Part shown: positions 12,166 through 25,396 of the stretch, piece by piece
Position numbering within the stretch: the stretch's first letter is position 1
Layout: each line of letters opens with the position of its first letter
NCBI GenBank assembly: GCA_027924645.1
Contig: BSBN01000888.1
Location: 13,709,001-13,773,000, forward strand
Reading direction: 5' to 3'
DNA length: 64,000 nt
Origin: Cunninghamia lanceolata
Taxonomy: Eukaryota; Streptophyta; Pinopsida; Cupressales; Cupressaceae
Program-made: the position numbers and the translations under genes
Notes under the pieces: model-generated
Told to the model about the DNA's origin: nothing
Databases searched by the model: none
Seen by the model: only the letters and a program-made list of their open reading frames with translations

Positions 12166-12515
12166 CAAGACAACCTTCTACACTATGAGAAAAGAGAATA
12201 TGCTAAAGTAATGGAGCAAATATTCTATACACCAAACTGTATAAAATAATATGAGAGAGCCTTACTTATAAAGGGAAGGATGACAATCAAGGAGTTGTAG
12301 TCATGTGATAAGTGTCATATTCCTATCACATGTGACAACTAGAGGATAAGATGCCAACTAGAGGACATGTGTAGTATAAAACAAATCACTACAACTATCA
12401 ACAACTACAAACAATTAGAAACATCTAGAAGACTCACTAAATCAAGCTAACATGTGAATTATTCACACAAGGGGAAATTAACTAAACTAGTTAGGAAAAA
12501 TTCCTATTCACAACA
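12166..12515 (-). mobile_element. Second copia LTR of the same family
   Basis: On the minus strand TGTTGTGAATAGG starts at 12515, immediately after a polypurine tract (12516-12527). The internal sequence to its right (12528-12650) resembles 10097-10200, including 'gatgggtcc' and 'aggtacccatg', so this is the 3' end of a second, related element. The left limit near 12166 is a guess based on the end of homology to the previous pol fragment. Confidence 0.55.
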
Positions 12516-12527
12516 CCCCCCCTTAAG

Positions 12528-13760
12528 TGCAACTTAGGGAGTAGCTGACTAAAGAAAAGATGTAATGATGGGTCCCTCCTACTAGGTCATGTTAGGTACC
12601 CATGCACAACAAATCTCAAGTGGACAAAAGGAGAAAACCTCATGGGACAAAATTCCTCTCCAAAAGTGAGAATGCAGAAAACAAATGGAATGAAAGATGT
12701 GATGGAAGAAGATGTAAGACCCCCTAGAACTACATCCAACACATATGTACAATTAGTTACCCCCTCATAAGAGAGCAAGTGTGAGAGTATAGGTCCCACC
12801 CACAATAAAGTAGCTCCCGTGCCGATGGTGAATGCCTGAAGAAGAATGTTGAAGAGAATCCAAAGACGGTAAACAATATTATTCAGACCCTTAGGAAGAA
12901 ATAGGTCCAAAGGCTGATGTAGAAAAACCCCATCTCAAGGTATGAGGAAAAAAGCCTCTTGAGGTATGCTATCTCTAAAAACTACTCAAGTGTCCACATG
13001 TCACAACCAAAAAATGTCACATAATCAGGTGTTGCATGCCTAATCATAGAATGTGACAATCCAAGACAAGATGAAGTCTCAAGATCATCAATCTCCAAAG
13101 ACAAGGAATTCTCCGAATGATGCTCAAGATACTCCAACTAAATGCCAAACTATGACAAGTGAATAGGAGAAGATGGTACCCGCACATCGGAAGTAGAAGA
13201 ATCAACTCCTTCAAAGAGGAGATGAGTGTCATTAATTATGTCCTCCAAGTCATCAATATAGGACTCACAAAACAAGTCTGAATACCTATCAAGTATTCAT
13301 CCCATAAACCTATATCTAGAAGACAAAAAATATCCTGCTCAAATGAAGTGGATGAAGCTATGTCAATGCCAATCTTTGAAGAAGCAAGAGAAGGAGGAAT
13401 GCCAGAACTAGTCTCAAAAATTGAAGTATATGCACGAACACAAAGGTTCAAGTGATCAAACTTCTCCTTAAAAACATGATTCACACTTGATGCATGAGTG
13501 TGAATATCAATCAATGGACCTACATCATCAAAAATAAAATGGGAGAATGTATACAAGTGAGATGCATGGTCAACCATCCAAATAGCAATGATATCTCTGC
13601 TTTCCAAGTCTCATATGATCACAGAATACCACAATGAGTAATTTGGTAGATGGAAAGGAGATCGGTTGTCAAGGAAGGTACACACAACACATTGTTGAAT
13701 GTAATCTAACCAATATCAATAGTTCATTTTCTAGTTGCATGCATTTAAATGTATTCTTAC
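12528..13760 (-). pseudogene. Decayed internal region of copia copy 2
   Basis: Minus-strand frames of 60-125 codons (12587-12910, 13044-13232, 13236-13607) are present, but I cannot find RT or RNase H motifs. The 3' non-coding tail at 12528-12650 is similar to copy 1. The pol core therefore seems to be deleted or too decayed to read. Nothing else is recognisable here. Confidence 0.45.
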
Positions 13761-14880
13761 TCATCAAAATAGGTGGCGAAGTACATGACTGAAATGAAGA
13801 GAACATCCCTTGTGAAGATAACATATGATGAGAACCTCCTGAATCAAGTCTAATCCATCTATCTGACTATAGACTTGTTGAAGCAAAGAGTGCCTATCAT
13901 TTTCCTTTGCTTGACCCATTTGCAAATGTTGTCTTTCGTAGTCTAGATGATGACGGTGTTGAAGAAGATGAATTGCGTAAAACTGATGTTGATGAATGAT
14001 ACTCAATGTTATGTTTTTGAAGAAGTTGCGACATCTCATCAAATTTTTTCTCATAACATTTAGTCTCATCATGACACAATTTCTTACAATAAGAACACTT
14101 TGGCTTCTTCTTCTTATTGGACTCCACTTTTGAAGAAGAGTTGGGGTTTTTATTTAATTCTTTCTCTTTCTCATTAAACTTTTAATCCTTTTGTTTCATT
14201 CCATTATTATTTGAAGCCTTGGGATCTTTTATGCTTTGTGTTGCAACTAGAGCCTATGATCTAGGATACTTCAATGTGCCCATGTGTAGTAGCTTGGTTT
14301 GTTGTCTAGTGAGTTGTGCAACAAACTCCTCAAGTGAAGGCATAGTAAACTTACTACCAAAAGCATCCATTGTAGCATAAAAGGTAGAAACATAAACTAA
14401 ATAAGTAGGACCCAATTTTGCAAGAATAGATAGAATCAATTGTTCATCTTCTTTCTCAAGACCACACTATTTAAGTTGTAACCTAAGAGACTTAAACTTG
14501 GTGAAGAAATCTTTGATTTGATCAAAATCTTGAGGATTAAGTGCAATTAGCTCATTCTCCAATTTAAACCTTCTTATTTTATCTTGCTTGCCAAAGAGAT
14601 TGGCTAATGTTGTCCATATCTCATTTGGTGTTTTACAAGACTCAACATGAAATCTAAGATGTGGAGAAATAGAAAGACAAAGTGTGCAATAAGATTCATC
14701 TCTTCTATCTAACCATTTTATTCTCTCAGTAGCATCTGTGGGTTCAGGATCTATGGCTAAAGTTATTCTATGCAACTTGTGTTTATACAATAGAAACTCC
14801 ATGTTTTTCTTCCACTCATAAAAATTATACGGAGTTAAAAGTGTAATTTGAGGCACATCCATGATGAAAAACAAAAACAA
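13761..14880 (-). pseudogene. Ty1/copia gag and protease, copy 2
   Basis: The gag start lies at about 14880 on the minus strand (14467-14880). It shows the copia gag pattern, with the LLTPYNFYEW opening and FGKQDKIRRFKLENEL in the UBN2-like region. It continues in 14254-14439 and in 13897-14127, which carries a CCHC-like knuckle (CSYCKKLCHDETKC). Near 13805-13870 a protease active site reads DSGGSHHMLSS, matching the copia pattern DSGASxHM. Frameshifts and stops separate the pieces. This would form the capsid and protease of a retrotransposon particle. The family assignment is firm; coding capacity is lost. Confidence 0.8.
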
Positions 14881-15600
14881 AAAGACAACACCCCTTAACT
14901 ATGTAAGAAAGCCCCCCCAATTTGTTGTGGCACTTTATACTTACTGCAATTTAAAATTGTCCTCAAGGGACCAAAATTGGGAAAATGATTAAAATCTCTT
15001 AAAAAATAGATCCGAGTGAGATTACAATCACTCACACCAATTTATCAAAGCAAAAAAGTCCCTTAAAAATAGGTTTCACTTCCTCAAGTCTCAAAATGTC
15101 CAAGTTATCACTCAAAAGCCCAAAAACTAACAAATTGAATTAAATGAACATGGAACTGAATCTAAGAAAAGTGCATGGATGCTTTGAAGAGCTCTTGAAT
15201 TCCTTTCCAATACTGCAAGAATCACAAAAATCATATATTGTGGCTGAAAGTTGTGAGCTTGGAAGCCAAAAAAAGGAGATCTATCTTCAACCTACAATAA
15301 ATGCTATCAAATAGTAAAATTTGGGAAAACTACAATCACCACTGCAAATTAGACTTTGTCATCTTTATGTCGATATATGGCTTGACCAATAAAAAATTAT
15401 GTAAAAAACAAAAAAAACCCTCCTTTAGGGCATTGAGGGGCAAAAGAGGCCCCCTGGTACACTATAGAGGTGGCTAGCTAGTGGCCACTGGACGGTTCCA
15501 CCAGTTGATGTGGCAGATCCAGTCAGAGATGGGGCAGTTGCTGTAGATTATAATAATAGTTTTTTTTTGTTTTTGATATTAAAGAACTATTTAAAAAAAA
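14881..15600. other. Non-coding stretch between copia copies
   Basis: It follows the gag start of copy 2, where a leader and 5' LTR would be expected, but I see neither a tRNA-Met primer site nor homology to the LTR at 12166-12515. A G/C-richer patch at 15470-15545 stands out from the AT-rich surroundings. No gene is seen. Confidence 0.4.
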
Positions 15601-16676
15601 TATGAAATTTTCGTTCACCTTCCAAATCAACTTAACCCTCTTCTTCCTCATTAGCATCTTCACAATAATCTTCTATAGGAGTGTTTTTATTTTCTTTGAT
15701 TTCAACAGTCATAAATATAGTTTCATAATTTTCACTTGTAGAAGAATAGTCATCTGAAGAACAAATTTCTTTGTCTACATATACTCTTTTTCTTCTTATT
15801 AAAGTTTTTCCTTTTATATTTGGAAACTTTTTTACTCCTAGAACTATCTCCCTTTTCATTTTCACCTAAGGGACATTTAGTGGCAAAGTGACCAATTTTT
15901 CCACAATTAAAATATTTAAAAGGTAGCTTACCTTTGCATATGCCATAGCCCTTCTTCAATTTTCTAACAAAATTTGCTTCTTCTTCACTTGAATTGATAC
16001 TCGAAACTTTGAATCTTCCTTAATCTACTTGCCTTTGGAAGTATTGAATGCTGCTTCTTTCTTTGTTGAACTAGTATTCTCATTTCTCATCTCATATATT
16101 GTGAGTGATCCAAATAATTCATCCATAGTAAACTCATCCAGATCTTTTTCTTCTCAATTGTAGTGACTTTAGAGTCATACCTCTATGGGAGAGACCTCAG
16201 AACCTTCTTTACAACCAACTTATCTTTTGGATCCTCTCCAAGACCTCTAATTGCATCACTACCTCATCTACCCTGAGTATGTATGCTACAATATTCTCAT
16301 CATATTTCATCTTTAGAGCCTCAAATTTGCCTCTATGAGTTTGCATTTTTGCTTGCTTAACTTTATCATCACTGTCATAAATGTTGTGCAGCTTATCCCA
16401 TACATCTTTGGTAGATTTACAATGCATGACTTTCACAAATTGTATATTGGTTGGACCACACAATATAGAATTCTTTGCTTTGAAATTATTGTCACAATCT
16501 TTCTTATCAACTATGGTGGGAATATTTGTTGTTGGTGTATATCCATCTATAATAGATTGCCATACATCAAATCTAAGAGAGGTCAGGTAAGTCTCCATTC
16601 TGATGCTCCAAAAATCATAACTAGATCCATCAAATAATGGTGATTTATTTGAAGAAGAACCCCCATGTCCTGCCAT
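15601..16676 (-). pseudogene. Ty1/copia gag, copy 3
   Basis: The start at 16676 on the minus strand gives MAGHGGSSSNKSPLFDGSSY, a typical copia gag opening, followed by YDFWSIRMETYL and KLHNIYDSDDKVKQAKMQ (16209-16676). Further along, 15750-15959 has a zinc knuckle reading YFNCGKIGHFATKC, in which the first zinc-binding Cys is replaced by Tyr. 15632-15865 adds an acidic, Ser/Glu-rich tail. Stops interrupt the frame around 16000-16200. The element is truncated on the left: no protease, integrase or RT follows before 15600. Just upstream on the minus strand lie its primer site and 5' LTR. Confidence 0.8.
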
Positions 16677-16732
16677 AGTGTTCTTGTGACCAAATCTTCC
16701 TTAAGTGGTTAAACTTTCTTCAAGGAACCCTA

Positions 16733-16745
16733 GGCTCTGATACCA
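16733..16745 (-). other. Primer binding site of copia copy 3
   Basis: The complement reads TGGTATCAGAGCC, a 13-base perfect tRNA-iMet match, two bases from the LTR boundary at 16748. It fixes the minus orientation. Confidence 0.85.
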
Positions 16746-16747
16746 AT

Positions 16748-17640
16748 TGTTAAAAGAACACCAATACAATAAGAGGGGGGTGAATCAGTGTATGTTAATT
16801 TTTAACAATATTAAACTAAGAGACACAATTCAAGAGTACAAATAAATCACATAACACCAGATGTACATGGAAAACCCTAAAAGGTTAATACCACGGTGAG
16901 AATATTGCTTGAGTCTATTGCTCAAATCCAAGCTCACAATAAATAATTATTACATGTATTTTGTAGGCACCAACCCACAGGTACACCAACACCCAAGATA
17001 ATGTTTTGAGACAACAACCTACAAGTACATCACACACTTTAATTGAGTTCCCACTCAATACAATGAGGCACCAACTCCAATCTGGAATAAAGAGACACCA
17101 ACCCCTGAATTCTTACAAATTCTTGTATGTAGACAATGGTTCTTCACTAACCTGAAATGCACCTTTTCAATTCATGTACTATGCTATCCTTCTTTGCCTG
17201 GTGTTTTCATGTACACAATCTTTCTTCTCTCTCTCAACTCACCCTGTAATCTGTGTTCTCAATAACACAATCTCCCTTTTTACTCAATACTTTTTGCACA
17301 CGTCTTTGAACATTTGTAAGTTCATGGAAACCCTTCACACATTACCTATGTAAATTTTTTTTAGTTGAGTAACATTCTACAATTCAATTCCTTGTGTATA
17401 TATCCCCTATTTAGGTTACAGAATATTGTCCTTAGAAACTACCTACTAAATCGACACCAGAAAGTAACTGTTTCAAAATTACAACTATGCCTTACTACTT
17501 CACATTCCATCAAAACCATCACTTGAATGATTTTGTAACATTTTGTAAAAATACAGTCGAGTCAACTTCTTCTCTATAACTGCTCATCAAATTTTGGCTC
17601 CAAAAATTAGTCATTTGCTCATTTTAAACATCAACCATTG
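16748..17640 (-). mobile_element. 5' LTR of copia copy 3 (outer limit approximate)
   Basis: The plus-strand sequence begins TGTTAAAAGAACACC right after the primer site, so this is the inner edge of the 5' LTR on the minus strand. The LTR contains repeated 'caccaac' phrases (16969-17110). Its outer edge is not clear; I place it near 17640 where the texture changes. Confidence 0.6.
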
Positions 17641-20600
17641 ATCTCACTTTTCCTGCCATCTTGAGTGGACACATGTCATCATCTCACACCATCGCAGTCA
17701 ATTATTAAGAAACATGTATTTCTATGCGCTGTTGTGATCTCCTCTTCATTGTGCACCATTGATTTGAATTTGCCTTTACACACTGGCACATTGAAAAGTC
17801 TTCGGTCAATGAGAAGTTCCCATGCTAACTACTTGCATCTGAAGCTTGCCAGTTATCGACATAGCACAAGTGTGTGGAGTAGTGGAGCAACTTTCTTTCT
17901 TCCTTACGGGCTTACAAAAGCCCAACACATGGCACAAGTTCGCACCCATGCAAATATCAAAAGCATTCATTATCTTTCTTTGCACATATGTGTTAGTCAT
18001 TGATCTTGTAGGATTAACGTACACCATTGGATCAACATTAAGGTTCTTGCACTTTAGTCTCCTTTGTAGGCTATAAGATGGAATGTTGCCCGAGACGGTA
18101 CCCACTAGGAAATGGGGTTAGCAATATGATGACAAAAATGGCTTAAGTTGTTACTTAATGACTTCTCACTGAGGATAGTAGGTCAACATCAAAATATAAC
18201 ACCTATGGAGATAAACTGGCCATGTGGTTTTAATGGAGATAAAACCCTAACCTATAGACCAGAAAGTTCTTGATCATCACTTGTAAAGCTTGACCTATGC
18301 TATAGGAATATGAATGCTTCAATATCATGCTTGCATAGAGACATCAATGACTTTCACAGAGACAGTCCCTTGACATCAATGACAATAATGCCAGCAAAGA
18401 CATGTGATTTATTTGACCAAATGTTTGTTAAAAAATTCAAATGTAAAGAGGCATAGGAATAGTTGGATGATACACATCTAAGAATAGTGGTCATGTGGAA
18501 TTCCATGAAATTGGGATAAATATCAAATGAATTTGTTGAAATTACTTCCTTTAAATAAGAATAACTCAAACAACATCAAATACTTTCAAGACTTTTCCAA
18601 TGGTGTACATGAGTTAGTCTCATCATGCAAAATAAGGCTTCCATCACACAATTATAGACTAGAGTAAAATTAACATAAATTAAATAAAACATAACATATG
18701 CTTGACTTCTAATATAGAATAGAAAGAAGACTTAAAGTACTACAAAACCCAGAAATTATTTTACAATTTTCACATCAGTTAATTAATAGAACAAGGTCTA
18801 AGAGTTTGCATGATACTTTGCTACAAAACTATTATAAAATAATCCACTAGAATTATTCAAAGAGTGATTGACATTTTATTGAGAGATAAAATTTAATATT
18901 TTTTCAAATGCTTATCTCATAACAACATCCCCAAAAATTCTCTTACTTTTGAATAAAGGGACACAATGTCTACTCTATGGGGCATGGTCAATTCTCCTAA
19001 GACCTAAGTGGCTCCTGCTATTGGCTCCTTGTGTTTTGTTCATGCTTCTGGCTGATGTTGTTTATGTTGTTTCTTGTCTCATTTTTTTAAGCTATTTTTA
19101 ATCATTCCTTCATTGGAATCCATTCTCCTTTTACCTTCTGGTGTTTTGTAAGGGTGGGGGCCCTTGTTATCCCCATAAATATTATCAAAAAGATTATAAC
19201 GGAATTTATTGACAACTAATATTCCTAATTATGAGGCATTTGGAATGATGATAAGAGATGTTATTTGTAAGTAAATTCCTTTTAATTACATCCAGCTATG
19301 TACATGATTGAATGAATCTGAGAGTTAAATCAACTATGTGCGTAATGGGAGATAATTATGCTTCAAAGTTTCAATTAGAGCTTATTTCACCCAATTGCAC
19401 ACTTGGTTGAGTCTACATAGTAACTTGATCCATTTATGTAATTTAGTCTATCTACACCTCAAAATTCTATTTGAAACATATTATACCTAATTGAACACTT
19501 AGTTCAACCAATCCCATAACTAAATCAATCGCATATGTAATTTAAACTATTTATGCCTTAAGATTCCAATTAGATTGTATTGCATTCAATTTCACAATTA
19601 ATTAAAGAAATCTAATAATTAAATTAACCATGTACATAATTATAACTAATTATATATCATGTCCATAAATTAAAAAATCATATAAAAAATTTATTTTTAT
19701 TCAAACTTATTATAAGTATAACATCAAATGCATTAGTTAAAGGGTAAGTACAATTATATATATATATATATAGGGGTTGGGAATGTTAAAAGCTTATTCA
19801 TCTTACATACTTGTCTTTTTATACACAAAATAACTACATCGTCGCTTTTCTTATTAACTTTGAGTAAAACATTTTTTTCCTTTCTCACCACCATTCATGC
19901 CGATTTCTACAAAACATTTTAAACGAGTCTATTTTATTGGAAGACTAATTTATAATATGTGAATACTAATTATAAGCAGATTTTATCTCCTTTCAGGGTG
20001 TAATTGATTAATAAACATTACCATATAATTGAATATCTAAATGAGTGTTTTTAAATTTTATTACATAATTTAAATCCTCTAATATTAGAATTGAGCTGAT
20101 TTTATCTCCTTTCACAATAAAATTGGTCAATGAAAGTTGAAACATACAGTCAAGTTTCTAATTTAATTGTTGTTCAATGTTTAATTAAGTAGATCTTATA
20201 TGCTTTTAAATTGGTTTGATTAATATTATTATGTGTTTTGGTTTTCAGTTTAATTATAAGAAAAAAGTAAACCATAAAAAAGAAGCCAAAATAACCTTAA
20301 ACAAAGATTTCAATGTTTGTTACGATCATTGGAATGACATGCGAGAAACACATTAACATTTTAGAATTTCAATAAAATTACTTGCAGAACATTTAGAGAA
20401 GGCATAAGAAAACTCACATTGACGATTACAACAAATATACAATAATGAAAACAAAACGATGTTGACAAGAGATCCAATCAGAATGCATTACTATTGTAGA
20501 AACAACATGATTCACACTAGCCAAATTCTTCAACGATACAAATATAATCTAACAGTTCAACAATAAATTCAGGGATGCCATCGAAAATCTTTTGGACACC

Positions 20601-20687
20601 TTATATACTACCTTAACGCTTTTACACAAGCTAACTACTTAAACAAACTTAATAAATGCAGTCAATTGTGCATAAACTACTTGCAAT
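17641..20687. other. Intergenic DNA, no gene recognised
   Basis: ORFs at 17665-18105 occur on both strands over the same bases, carry no domain and look like chance. From 18600 to 20687 the DNA is strongly AT-rich with no motif beyond a short TA run. This is the 3' side of the GST gene. Confidence 0.4.
19755..19772. repeat. (TA)9 microsatellite
   Basis: Uninterrupted TA dinucleotides, visible directly. Confidence 0.9.
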
Positions 20688-21462
20688 TTAATCTACCACC
20701 AATCTCTTCCTGATTCGGACGCCATTCTCCAGAATCCGCTCAGAAGAGGGAATAATTTTCTTGACGCTATCCCTCTCCATACATCTCTTAACCCACGCAT
20801 CAAGCAATGGATATTCATTTTCAAATGGTATCTTGAAATTCCCAACAGTTTCAAAAGTATGGAACCAGGACGTATGGGGAATGATGGCGTTATCCAGGAA
20901 CCCGAAATCCTTTCCCCCGAAGAAAGGCAGGGATCCTCCTGCTGACATTTCTTTCAACGCACCTTCTAAAAGTTGGAGATTCTCCAGCATGTCACGCTTG
21001 GCCTGCTCCTGAGCCTCATCTTTTGATTTCAATATACGAAACCCCGAGTCAAAAAGCTGCAAAAACAGAGCACGCATGTATTATACCTTTTCAGTCTCCA
21101 GCTGGTTGAAAATGCATTAAATTACTTAAATGCTCAGCCAAGTACAACCGAGAAAACCTTACCTTCGTATCAGCGAAGTCAGCCCAGAAGCGGGCAAGGG
21201 CGCGGTCATATGGCAAAAACTGCTTGGAGTCCCAAGTCTCGTCAATGTATTGAAGAATAATGAGCGACTCGCATATGGGCTGGCCGTTGTGGATGAGGAC
21301 AGGTACTTTCTTGTACACAGGATTCATTTGCAGGAGGAGGTCGCTCTTTGTGGGCAGCGCCTCTTGCTGGTAATCATATTTGACGCCTCTCTCTTCCAAG
21401 GCAATCAAGACGCGCATGCTGAATGGACTTATCGATGTGCTGAGCACCTTCACTTGCTCCAT
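20688..21462 (-). CDS. Glutathione S-transferase, tau class (GSTU), two exons
   Basis: A cytosolic enzyme that conjugates glutathione to electrophiles and xenobiotics or scavenges peroxides. Exon 1 is 21163-21462 (100 codons, start ATG at 21462) and exon 2 is 21056-20688 including the stop. The intron at 21057-21162 has GT (GTAAGG) and AG (TTTTTGCAG) ends in phase 0. The total is 222 residues, the usual tau length. The N-terminal thioredoxin fold has the catalytic Ser region SPFSMRV (about residues 12-18), the cis-Pro segment [20 protein letters not shown] with glutathione-binding ES, and QYIDE. Exon 2 gives the alpha-helical C-domain, including LEGALKEM and [13 protein letters not shown]. 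One intron at this place is characteristic of tau GSTs. No stop or frameshift is seen. It is the only clearly intact gene in the window. Confidence 0.93.
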
Positions 21463-21540
21463 GACAATTCACACACAGAACCAAAAGTTCAGGCAAAAGT
21501 AATGTTCTCTTTGTCTTAAATCTTTTGGCCTAGGATTGTA

Positions 21541-21550
21541 AATATATAGG
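21541..21550 (-). promoter_or_regulatory. TATA box of the GST gene
   Basis: The minus strand reads CCTATATATT about 80 bp upstream of the GST start codon. That would place transcription start near 21510 and leave a 5' UTR of around 50 bases. It is the only good TATA match in the proximal region. Confidence 0.5.
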
Positions 21551-24500
21551 AAAATCAATGTCGGCAACGTTGAGATTCACCAATGCTGGCGTAGGCCCCT
21601 GCGTACGATATTCCGACTGCTCACTGTTTAGCATTACGCTGACGTCGGCGCTTGCGTAACAAGGTGCATGTGAAGGAGAAGAATTTGACCACGCCATCAA
21701 TTGAGGCATATATTCAGTAGGAAGGTTGCGGGCCACGAAATATTCACTGAATTTTAGGTGGACGTTTGAACTTATGGAACTTTCATGAGTAGTTCAACGG
21801 TTATACAGTGCAGTTACTTTTTTGTTCATAGTGGAATTACCTATGCAAACATAATAAGTTGAAGCCATGCTAAATTTTCATTCCATTATGAATTTTTCGC
21901 ACCTTTTGTTTTTGTGTACATTACTTGAAGCTATGTAGTGTGCACCGTGTCACATTTTAATTGGTGGTGAAAACATGTTAGTAGTCAATTTTATTTTTAT
22001 GAATTGTATATATGTTTCTGGATTTCTACTTATCAAATACAATTTCTATTTAACCTCTAATACTTACCTAAATAGTTATTTGATTATTGAAAAGGAACTA
22101 ATTAGTGGTTTTATTATTGAAAAGGAAAACAAATGATTTCTAAATTGTAACTTAGGTTAATTTAATGTTAGCATAGTACATGCATACAAATAAGCACAAA
22201 TTAGTCTAAGTAAATAAATGATAGATGGATTGTTGATCAACTGAAAAGTATATAAGTTATTTAGAAAACGACAAGTAGAATATGATGACTTGGGTTTATG
22301 ACAAAAGAATGAATCCAAATATGTTAGGAGGGATTATAGAATGACTAGTAGCTCTTCTACAATGAAAAATGTATTTGAATGTGGGGGATTAGAATAAAGT
22401 GCAAATGAATGTCTCTAAATAATAGCACATGACATCAAATTATGAAATATAGGTTTAGTTAGCCTTGTGTGAGAAAAGTAAAGGGTGTGAGTTAGCTAAT
22501 TTTGAATTTTTTTGAGTTTGAATGTTGGTGGGTTGAGTTCAATCTCAGATGGATGACCTAATTGTTGACTAGGTTTATAACACTGCAATGTTAGAGAAGC
22601 AACTCAAGACCTAGACCTAGGGACTATGTTTATCTAGAATCATGAGGTAAACCCTTGATCAAAACATGGCAATTAGGGGCCAATTGATAGAAGCGGGAAT
22701 CACCTTTGCACTTTTAGCTCAGACAACTCTAAAGAGGGTGTTCCTTGAGGTCTACAACATGACAACTAAAGAGAGACTATAGCATATTAGGTGTTTAACA
22801 AACCATACTATTTCTATACAAATACCCTAAAGATTGTCACTAAGCATTTAGTATACTATCTTATTATACACCAGAATACCATTTATAAGCATAAAAAAAT
22901 AGGTTACACATGCAATATATGATATGAAATTAATTTATTTCCTCTCAGATGGATCCCCTTAACATTACTTAATTCATATGCAACCTAGGATTTACAAAAG
23001 TATAACTCTCTAAAAGTAAATCAATTATCAACTCTCAAAATATTTAGTTCAAATGTGTTATATTGAGTTATACAAGTGGGCATGACCTAATCTACTCTAA
23101 AATATAAGCAAGACAAAGGAGAATATTTAACTAAATTTTTTAATTATTTAGGACATTAGAGACTAGTTCTTTTCCATTATGAAATAGAGTCAATAGTAAA
23201 AGAGAGGCGGTTTCACTTACGTAAATCTACAAATAAGAACTATAAATGCACACATGTACAAATCAAAGATACAAGAGACATAACATAAACATATCTGCTT
23301 GAATAATTTGTTCCTACTCAAACAAGTCAGATATGTTATTTTAAAAATATCATTACAAAGACTTTAGAATGGTTATCCAATCATTAAGATGGCAACAAGA
23401 AATCAGAAAATGTAACCTTAGAGATACACATCATCCCCTAAAACATCTCAATTTGGTATGGAGATATAGAGATCACAGAGAGATCTTTCCTGGACTAAAC
23501 CTTATTTAGATTGCACATAAAATTATCCCTCAACTTATCAAACTATGACATACCTTATTTGATCCCCTAGACTACACTTAGGATAATTATGTTAAAAAAT
23601 AGACAAAAGATTTTGATAAGAACCAATCATGCTTCAAATCTATTTTGTTGGTGAGAATTGTTGTAATAATGTAGCACAATAGGGTATAGGTCATATATTC
23701 ATGAATTAAATTCATTTTAGCACTTTTCAACACACTTGAACATATTTGATTTTATTGCAGGATGAGAAAATTCACATTGGATTGCACCTTGTGTAGGAAC
23801 AAAGGAACAATCTATTTAATTATGCAATTAATGCCACTTATCACACATAATTTTTCATTTGATCTTGAAGCCAATTAAATGTTGTAATGGTTTCCCATGT
23901 TTTGTCAACTCATAATTCAAATTTAATTCCTAGAAATGATATAATCCTTATAATTTTCATTGATCACCAACAATATCTCTACATGCAACCCCACACTATC
24001 AAACTTGACACCATAGATCTTTATGATGTCACTTGAATGCATAACCAACACCATCCAATATCCTTACCATGCCATTAATTTTCTATTTGGCTAGTTGGTT
24101 CCATAAAAAATTCAAGTACTAGCCTCGTTTCCTTTTATACAATTCCTTCAAGTTTCTCTTAAACCCTTTCTTTATGGAACCTTCTATTTAAAACTTTGTA
24201 GGCACATTTTGTTTAGTTAAATCCTTTGAATTTATAGTCTAGATTGACAACATAGGTTGATCCCTTGAAGATCAATGATGCAAGCTTTAATGCACAAGAA
24301 AGAGTTTCTCATAGGTAGTTTCAATATTTGGTTGTTCCAATAGAAGATAGGCACATAGATCTCTTTTCATTATTTAGTGGTTTCAACTTATAATTGAAAC
24401 CTCCATCAGATACATATCAAGCACACCAAGAATGCTACAATGTATTCTATGTATATCCTCATTGTTCTATGTTAATTGTTGTTGCACATGTCGACCCCTT

Positions 24501-24879
24501 AGACATTTTACATATTGGTCCTCTAGAACAATAAAAGTCACCCCTTAGAAAAATATACATGAGTGCATTAACCTTTAGCCATTCTACCATTACCAATGGG
24601 AAAGGGACACATCATGCCCTCCAACACTACTAAGCAAAGGACATAAAACACCTATATTCTATCCCAACCATATTCAAATTTAAAGGATCAAATCAATTAG
24701 ATTGGATCCCTTCTCTTTCATTTACCATGATAATTTAAATAATTTTCTTCATTCAGATAGAGTCCATGCCATAATAGTTTTGGACAAAACCTCTATTAAG
24801 TTGTCAAGTTTTTTCTCTACCAATAAGGGGCCCTCTACTCAATTGTGACGTAGATTTAGCCTTGTAGACATGAGGTCTA
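21551..24879. other. GST upstream region and intergenic DNA
   Basis: The first ~200 bp (21551-21750) is noticeably richer in G+C and CpG than the rest, consistent with a promoter. Further right the sequence is AT-rich with no ORF of interest, no LTR pair and no RNA gene that I can recognise. Confidence 0.4.
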
Positions 24880-25396
24880 AAATCCTTGTGTGTAAGAGTC
24901 ATACAATAGACTCAAGAATCACATACAACCAAAATAACCTTCCACAACAAGATAAAAACAACACAAAATCTATATTCCCAAGGAATGATAACTATGCATA
25001 GAAGATATAAGATACACAAGGTCTACAATGAATTATACCCACACATAATGTACAAGTAAAGGCCTTTCTTATATAGGCAAGGATGAGACCTAGGACAACA
25101 TGTGATTATGACAAGTGTCTTAATCCAATGACATGAGACACAAATCTTAAATTCATTATGTAAACTTAACTAGACAAGTGTGAATAGGACCTATTATGGA
25201 CCCAGTTAGGTAATGTACCCTATTCACACCAACACCCCTTGTTAGCAGGTTACTTGGGACAGAATAGAGCTGACTAGAGGAAACTATATACCATCCAGAG
25301 CCCGGAAGCCGACAGAAGATGATGAGTAACACATCCTTAGATATATTAGATATAGTATATATATAGAAATAGGGTATAGTAGAATTATATATTGTT
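24880..25396 (-). mobile_element. Copia LTR remnant with adjoining 3' internal sequence
   Basis: The sequence up to 25234 ends 'ctattcacaccaaca', and the next bases 'ccccttgttagcag' match the degenerate polypurine region found at 10085 and 12516. Phrases such as 'atgtaaacttaac' are shared with the LTR ending at 10084. About 160 bp of internal sequence follows before pararetroviral homology starts at 25397 in a TA-rich run. Left edge approximate. Confidence 0.55.

Noticed and set aside
17665..18105. 112- and 99-codon ORFs on opposite strands
   Set aside because: They overlap, lack domains and have no splice or promoter context.
21530..21736. 68-codon ORF upstream of the GST gene on the same strand
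   Set aside because: It overlaps the TATA region and promoter, and no domain is visible.
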